Origin: Desulfobacteraceae bacterium
Lineage (GTDB): Bacteria > Desulfobacterota > Desulfobacteria > Desulfobacterales > JAABRJ01
Assembly (NCBI GenBank): GCA_011390985.1
Contig: JAABRJ010000524.1
Location: forward strand, 1-9,109
Length of the DNA: 9,109 nt
Direction: 5' to 3'
The notes below the pieces were generated by a model. The model made no database searches. It was not told where the DNA came from and saw only the letters and a list, made by a program, of their open reading frames with translations. The translations under genes and the position numbers were made by a program. Positions 6,063 through 9,109 of this stretch are shown here, piece after piece. Numbering within the stretch: position 1 is the stretch's first letter; each line of letters begins with the position of its first letter.

Positions 6063-7934
6063 ATGAACAGCGCAGACCGCCAGTCATGGGAAAAGCTTTT
6101 AGTGACACCCGAGAAGGTTCTGCAAAGAATCGAGCCGGGTATGAGCATTTTTCTGGGAACCGGACTATCGGAGCCTCGAACCCTGCTTAAACACTTAATG
6201 GCCTCTGACGCGAATAACTTGCAGGACCTGACGCTAATCCAACTGGTTAGTTTCGGTGATGCGATCTCCCTAAAGAAGCTCAGTTCCCATAAATACCGCC
6301 TCAAGACGTTTTTCTCTGGATGGGTGGCCAGGGAAGCCATCACCAAGGGTCACGTGGATTTGGTTCCATGTCGTTTTGCCCGCATTCCCCCGTTGATCGC
6401 ATCCGGACAGATTCCCGTTGATGTGGCCTTTATTCAGATTACGCCACCCAACGAAGCCGGATACTGCAGCCTCGGGGTGGCAGTGGACGTGGCACGCCAG
6501 GCCATGGACCAGGCCAAGGTGGTGGTGGGTGAAATCAACCCACGGATACCCCGCACATTCGGTGACACCTTTGTGCCAATCGCCGAATTTGATCTTCTGG
6601 TGCCCGCAACGGAACCCCCCATGTATTTCGATCGCTTCCCCGTAGACCCGATCATCGACCGAGTCGCGAGGAACGTCGCTTCGATCATTGAAGACCGAAG
6701 CTGCCTGGCCTTTTCCATTGGTCCCCTTTTCGAAGCTCTGGGATCCCATCTGGTCCACAAACGCCATCTGGGAATTCATTCGCCCCTTTTAACCGATGCC
6801 CTGATGGATTTAATCAAAAGCGGCGCTGTCACCAATCGTTTCAAGGAGGTTAGCCGTGGCAAGTCATTGGCTTCATATGCCTTCGGAACAGCTCAACTGA
6901 TGGCCTGGCTGGATCGTAATCCGCTGGTCGAATTCCAGGGAATTGACAGGGTTTTCAACCCGGTTGCAATTGGCCGCAACCCTGGTTTTATCTCCGTCTT
7001 CATGGCCCGCAAGGTAGATTTGACGGGGCAAATCGCCCTGCATGCCGGCAAAGGGAACCTCCCGGCGGCACCCGGTGAAATGATGGACTTTTTCAGCGGC
7101 GCCAATATTTCCCCTGGAGGACGCACGATATTTGCCCTCACCAGTCGTAACCGTAAAGGCAAGCCCAACATCGTGCTATCGGCGGGGAGGTTTCCCAACC
7201 TGTTCACCCTGCGAGAGTCCGTTGAAACCGTGGTTACCGAATACGGGGTCGCCAACCTGGCCGGCCGTACGGTGCGCGAGCGGGCCCAGACGCTAATTGA
7301 AATCGCCCATCCGGATGACCGGTCGGCACTGGTTAAACAGGCCAAGGCGCAAAAGGTCCTCTACCCCGACCAGATTTTCCTGGCGGAGTGCGCCCATCTC
7401 TACCCGGCGGATATTGCTACCCGGCACACCTTCAAAGGCGGGGTACAGGTTCTGATCCGATGCATCAAACCTTCAGATGAAGAAGAAATGCGGCGCCTTT
7501 TCTACCGCTTTTCGGACGAGGCGGTCTACTACCGCTATTTCACCACGGTCAAGACCATGCCCCATGCGAAGATGCAGGAATACGTCAATGTGGACTGTAA
7601 CCAGGTGATGTCCATCGTTGGACTGATTGGTGAGCCCGGTCGGGAAAATCACATTATTGCGGAAGCGAGATATATACGGGAGACCCATCGCGCCTGGGCC
7701 GAAGTCGCTTTTGTCGTGGATGAACATTACCAGGGGCTGGGCCTTGGTACGTTCCTATACAAAATGCTGGTGCGATTGGCCAAAGAACGCGGGTTGCGGG
7801 GATTTACGGCCGATGTCCTCTCCTCAAACATCGCGATGATGAAAGTCTTTGAAAAGGGGGGGCTGATGAAAGCCAAACTGGAACACGGCGTATACAATCT
7901 GCAGATGCCCTTTGAGGGGGAAGGATCCACCTGA
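6063..7934 (+). CDS. Acetyl-CoA hydrolase/CoA-transferase family protein fused to Pat-like GNAT acetyltransferase
   Basis: This is a 623-residue cytosolic protein. Residues about 10-440 are a family I CoA-transferase (acetyl-CoA hydrolase / 4-hydroxybutyrate CoA-transferase group): GTGLSEP (32-38), NEAGYCSLG (130-138), LGIHSPLLTDALMDL (236-250), NPLVEF (286-291) and VTEYGVANLAGRTVRERA (391-408). Where active members read HTE or HSE with the catalytic Glu, this reads H239-S240-P241, and the glycine loop GGQVDF appears as GEMMDF (338-343). Residues about 463-615 are a GNAT domain: SDEAVYYRYF (484-493), then the acetyl-CoA loop QGLGLG (557-562). SDxxVYxRYF is typical of Pat/PatZ protein acetyltransferases. 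It may be a CoA-linked enzyme, or an acetyltransferase with a degenerate sensor domain. The gene is probably monocistronic. The ATG has AAGGGG four bases upstream. Confidence 0.92.
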   Translation: MNSADRQSWEKLLVTPEKVLQRIEPGMSIFLGTGLSEPRTLLKHLMASDANNLQDLTLIQLVSFGDAISLKKLSSHKYRLKTFFSGWVAREAITKGHVDLVPCRFARIPPLIASGQIPVDVAFIQITPPNEAGYCSLGVAVDVARQAMDQAKVVVGEINPRIPRTFGDTFVPIAEFDLLVPATEPPMYFDRFPVDPIIDRVARNVASIIEDRSCLAFSIGPLFEALGSHLVHKRHLGIHSPLLTDALMDLIKSGAVTNRFKEVSRGKSLASYAFGTAQLMAWLDRNPLVEFQGIDRVFNPVAIGRNPGFISVFMARKVDLTGQIALHAGKGNLPAAPGEMMDFFSGANISPGGRTIFALTSRNRKGKPNIVLSAGRFPNLFTLRESVETVVTEYGVANLAGRTVRERAQTLIEIAHPDDRSALVKQAKAQKVLYPDQIFLAECAHLYPADIATRHTFKGGVQVLIRCIKPSDEEEMRRLFYRFSDEAVYYRYFTTVKTMPHAKMQEYVNVDCNQVMSIVGLIGEPGRENHIIAEARYIRETHRAWAEVAFVVDEHYQGLGLGTFLYKMLVRLAKERGLRGFTADVLSSNIAMMKVFEKGGLMKAKLEHGVYNLQMPFEGEGST

Positions 7935-8200
7935 GCCGACAGATCCCTCACTTCGGGGACTCGAGGTGGAAATCGCGCACTTCTACCGCGCCAACGACAG
8001 CCAGATCGGCCTTCGCAACCTGGTGAGAAACGCCATCCTCGTCACCTTTTCGGCATAGGAAAACAAGCGAAAGACAGGATGCCATTTCAGGGGATGATTA
8101 GACCGACGGGGTAAGGGTCTTGCCGGGGATAGCGGGGAGGCTGCCGCCGCCTGTTCCTGCATGCCTGTAAGGCGCAATGTGCAATTAATGAACATCAGTG
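7935..8200. other. Intergenic stretch after the fusion gene
   Basis: Apart from the possible scrap ending at 8058, I see no convincing gene. There is no strong intrinsic terminator behind the fusion gene: the only pairing near its stop is a 4-bp TCCC/GGGA with no T-run. A 70-codon opposite-strand frame at 7983-8195 has no recognisable domain or ribosome binding site. The part up to about 8160 is GC-rich and then turns AT-rich before the Cache-gene promoter. Confidence 0.5.
7960..8058 (+). pseudogene. Possible gene scrap downstream of the fusion gene
   Basis: A short open stretch ends at TAG 8056-8058 and reads VEIAHFYRANDSQIGLRNLV, then RNAILVTFSA, from a GTG at 7966. Its composition looks protein-like rather than random, and GGGGA lies a few bases before the GTG. 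I do not recognise it. It may be the remnant of a longer gene, a 30-residue small protein, or chance. Confidence 0.25.
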
Positions 8201-8201
8201 C

Positions 8202-8230
8202 TTGACATGAAATTTCATCAATGTTATTTT
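8202..8230 (+). promoter_or_regulatory. Strong sigma70-type promoter for the Cache-protein gene
   Basis: A perfect -35 TTGACA (8202-8207) is followed after exactly 17 bp by TATTTT (8225-8230), matching the -10 consensus at four of six. AT-rich DNA follows. Transcription should begin near 8237, giving a leader of about 260 nt before the ATG at 8501. A 12-bp palindrome lies in the spacer. Confidence 0.65.
8207..8218. promoter_or_regulatory. 12-bp palindrome within the promoter spacer, possible operator
   Basis: ATGAAATTTCAT is a perfect 12-bp palindrome overlapping the last base of the -35 box and filling the spacer. A regulator bound there would block polymerase. AAATTTCAT also recurs at 8265-8273, downstream of the start site, which could be a second half-site. 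Confidence 0.4.
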
Positions 8231-8236
8231 GTTCTC

Positions 8237-8500
8237 ATATATTTTTGAATTCTCACTATTCGCTAAATTTCATTCAGGCCTGTTTTGGATGAATGCACCC
8301 TCTGCCGCGGAGACCTCCGCATGCCGACACCCTCACCAGGCCACTTTGTTGTCGCGATTGCGTAACCACAGGATACCGGCTTTTCGAAAGTTGTTCGCCC
8401 ACCGAATAGAAAGGAGGTGAGTCCTGACGTCAGGGTGGGAAGATCCGCGATGAATCGGCAATTGAAGTCATCCAGTCACCAACTAAAAAAGGAGCAAGGA
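8237..8500 (+). promoter_or_regulatory. Long, possibly structured 5' leader of the Cache-protein gene
   Basis: The leader contains several complementary pairs. GGCCTG (8277-8282) pairs with CAGGCC (8337-8342), enclosing a 5-bp hairpin GCGGA-GACC-TCCGC (8307-8320). CCCACC (8398-8403) pairs with GGTGGG (8434-8439), enclosing a strong ribosome-binding-like sequence. A 12-bp palindrome CCTGACGTCAGG lies at 8423-8434 and competes with the last pair. I could not match it to the c-di-GMP (GEMM) or another riboswitch consensus I know. It may be a cis-regulatory RNA or simply a long untranslated region. Confidence 0.35.
8408..8420 (+). promoter_or_regulatory. Near-perfect 16S tail complement without a normal start codon
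   Basis: AGAAAGGAGGTGA is complementary to the usual 3' end of bacterial 16S rRNA over about 13 nt. The only ATG in the next 40 bases is at 8450, 29 nt away, too far for direct use. A CTG at 8424 lies six bases from the GGAGG core and opens a 9-codon frame (TSGWEDPR after the start) whose TGA overlaps ATG 8450 as ATGA. This may be a leader peptide, a standby ribosome site, or chance. Confidence 0.4.
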
Positions 8501-8884
8501 ATGAAAAAAATTACAATTCTGGCTGTGGCGGTCATGTTCGGCGTCTGTCTGTCTTTCAATGTTTTCGCCGCGGACAAGGACATGATTCAGAAGAACGTAG
8601 ACGTCATCGCGGCCGCCATCGACGGCGGAAAAGCGGCCGCGGAGTTCAAGGCAAATGACTACGACCCCTATGCATTCATCATGGAAGCCAGCGGAGACCT
8701 GATCGTCCATCCGACCCTGGTCGGCCAAAACCTGAAGGAAAAGGCCGGCCCGGTGTATGATGCCGTCATCAAATCGACCCCGGCGGGGACCTGGGTCGAC
8801 TATGAATGGCAGGGCAAAATTAAGCATTCCTACGTCAAGACGACCAAAAGCGGCCTGATCGTGGGCAGCGGGTACTCCGACTAA
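8501..8884 (+). CDS. Secreted single-Cache-domain protein
   Basis: This is a 127-residue precursor. A signal peptide of about 23-24 residues (MKKITILAVAVMFGVCLSF, cleavage near FA-A/DKD) exports it to the periplasm. The mature part shows a single Cache (sCache_2-like) domain: a helix (26-50), then YAFIMEASGDLIVHPTLVGQ (57-76), then GTWVDYEWQGK (96-106) and HSYVKTTKSGLIVGSGY (109-125). These match the 'F-x-x-d-x-x-G-x-x-x-[AV]-HP ... G ... Y-x-W ... K-x-x-Y-x-K' pattern. Cache domains usually form the sensing part of chemoreceptors and kinases and bind organic acids, amino acids or other small ligands. Here there is no membrane segment or output domain, so it may be a soluble binding protein. 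I chose ATG 8501 because AAGGAG lies six bases upstream and the signal peptide begins there. In-frame GTG 8417 and ATG 8450 would add an odd polar extension. Confidence 0.88.
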   Translation: MKKITILAVAVMFGVCLSFNVFAADKDMIQKNVDVIAAAIDGGKAAAEFKANDYDPYAFIMEASGDLIVHPTLVGQNLKEKAGPVYDAVIKSTPAGTWVDYEWQGKIKHSYVKTTKSGLIVGSGYSD

Positions 8885-8918
8885 CCCCTGTCCTGCGCAA
8901 CCCCATGACACACCTGCC

Positions 8919-9003
8919 CTCTCACCGGACGCCTCGACATTCCGACTCGGCGGCATCGCCAAAAAGGGATGACCGGCCCGAAAAACGACGCGACCGGTGA
9001 GAG
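8919..9003 (+). terminator. Large hairpin with short T-tract after the Cache-protein gene
   Basis: CTCTCACCGG (8919-8928) and CCGGTGAGAG (8994-9003) are perfect 10-bp inverse complements. Past an A-A mismatch, CGC (8930-8932) and GCG (8990-8992) add three pairs. TTTT follows directly. A small inner hairpin GGCG-GCAT-CGCC lies at 8949-8960. The 57-nt loop is unusually long for an intrinsic terminator, so an inverted-repeat element is an alternative. From 9004 to the window end I see only a 5-bp hairpin (9008-9024) and AT-rich DNA from about 9078 that may be the upstream region of the next gene. Confidence 0.5.
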
Positions 9004-9109
9004 TTTTGCCGCGACGCCTGCGGCACCGGAAAGCCCCGACCCACCACCCCATTACGCCGCCGTCCGTGACCCTGCCTTTGATTATAAGTAATTGAAATTT
9101 TTTAAGATA

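Noticed and set aside
8417..8500. GTG start extending the Cache protein by 28 residues
   Set aside because: That GTG is part of the AGGAGGTGA sequence itself and has no ribosome binding site. The signal peptide and AAGGAG point to 8501.
8231..8500. c-di-GMP (GEMM) riboswitch
   Set aside because: A TAACCACAGGATACCGG stretch looked faintly similar, but the required GGCAAACC and GACGCAAAGCC elements are absent.
8483..9052. 189-codon minus-strand open frame
   Set aside because: It covers the Cache gene in antisense and runs through the terminator hairpin. No domain or ribosome binding site supports it.
9078..9108. Promoter at the window end
   Set aside because: TTGATT and TAAGAT are 19 bp apart and the downstream gene is outside the window, so this cannot be judged.
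1..9109. CRISPR arrays, tRNA or rRNA genes, transposases
   Set aside because: No spaced direct-repeat series, no cloverleaf or rRNA segment, and no transposase or integrase motifs were seen on either strand.

Overview
The window reads like a GC-rich chromosomal segment of a Gram-negative, probably anaerobic bacterium of the Desulfobacterota (deltaproteobacterial) type. The Gram-negative call rests on an OMPP1/FadL-type outer-membrane barrel, lipoproteins and a periplasmic Cache protein. The phylum is an inference: an acetyl-CoA hydrolase/transferase fused to a GNAT acetyltransferase is an architecture I associate with that group. No rRNA or other phylogenetic marker is present.

Layout. (1) 2-1529, plus strand: the 3' end of a gene ending in a SEC-C zinc motif, then, one base after its stop, a 430-residue SAM-dependent methyltransferase with a possible PqqD-like tail. 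(2) 1594-5531, minus strand, in transcription order: a lipoprotein alpha/beta hydrolase, a FadL-family barrel, a divergent CDF-family cation transporter and a small SHOCT-domain lipoprotein. These four share a strand with gaps of 66-122 bp and could be one envelope-directed transcription unit, though a strong hairpin lies between hydrolase and barrel. (3) 5532-6062: a divergent intergenic region of about 530 bp with inverted repeats and a promoter for the next gene. (4) 6063-7934, plus strand: a 623-residue CoA-transferase-family protein fused to a Pat-like GNAT domain. (5) 7935-8500: an intergenic stretch with a possible gene scrap, a good sigma70 promoter and a leader of about 260 nt with inverted repeats. 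(6) 8501-8884, plus strand: a secreted single-Cache-domain protein, followed by a large hairpin with a short T-tract.

The hydrolase (surface or periplasmic ester cleavage) and the FadL barrel (passage of hydrophobic molecules through the outer membrane) make a plausible lipid-use pair. The CoA-transferase/GNAT fusion suggests CoA metabolism or acetyl-CoA-responsive protein acetylation. The Cache protein suggests periplasmic small-molecule binding.

The most interesting observation is in the fusion protein. The position where family I CoA-transferases carry their catalytic glutamate (the HTE/HSE motif) reads His-Ser-Pro, and the C-terminal half resembles the GNAT domain of the lysine acetyltransferase Pat. 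In enterobacterial Pat the attached acyl-CoA synthetase domain is itself inactive. The window may therefore hold a parallel invention: a catalytically dead CoA enzyme serving as sensor for an acetyltransferase. Secondary interests are the CDF transporter whose metal ligands differ from the canonical set, and the leader of the Cache gene, which contains a near-perfect anti-Shine-Dalgarno complement with no normal start codon beside it.
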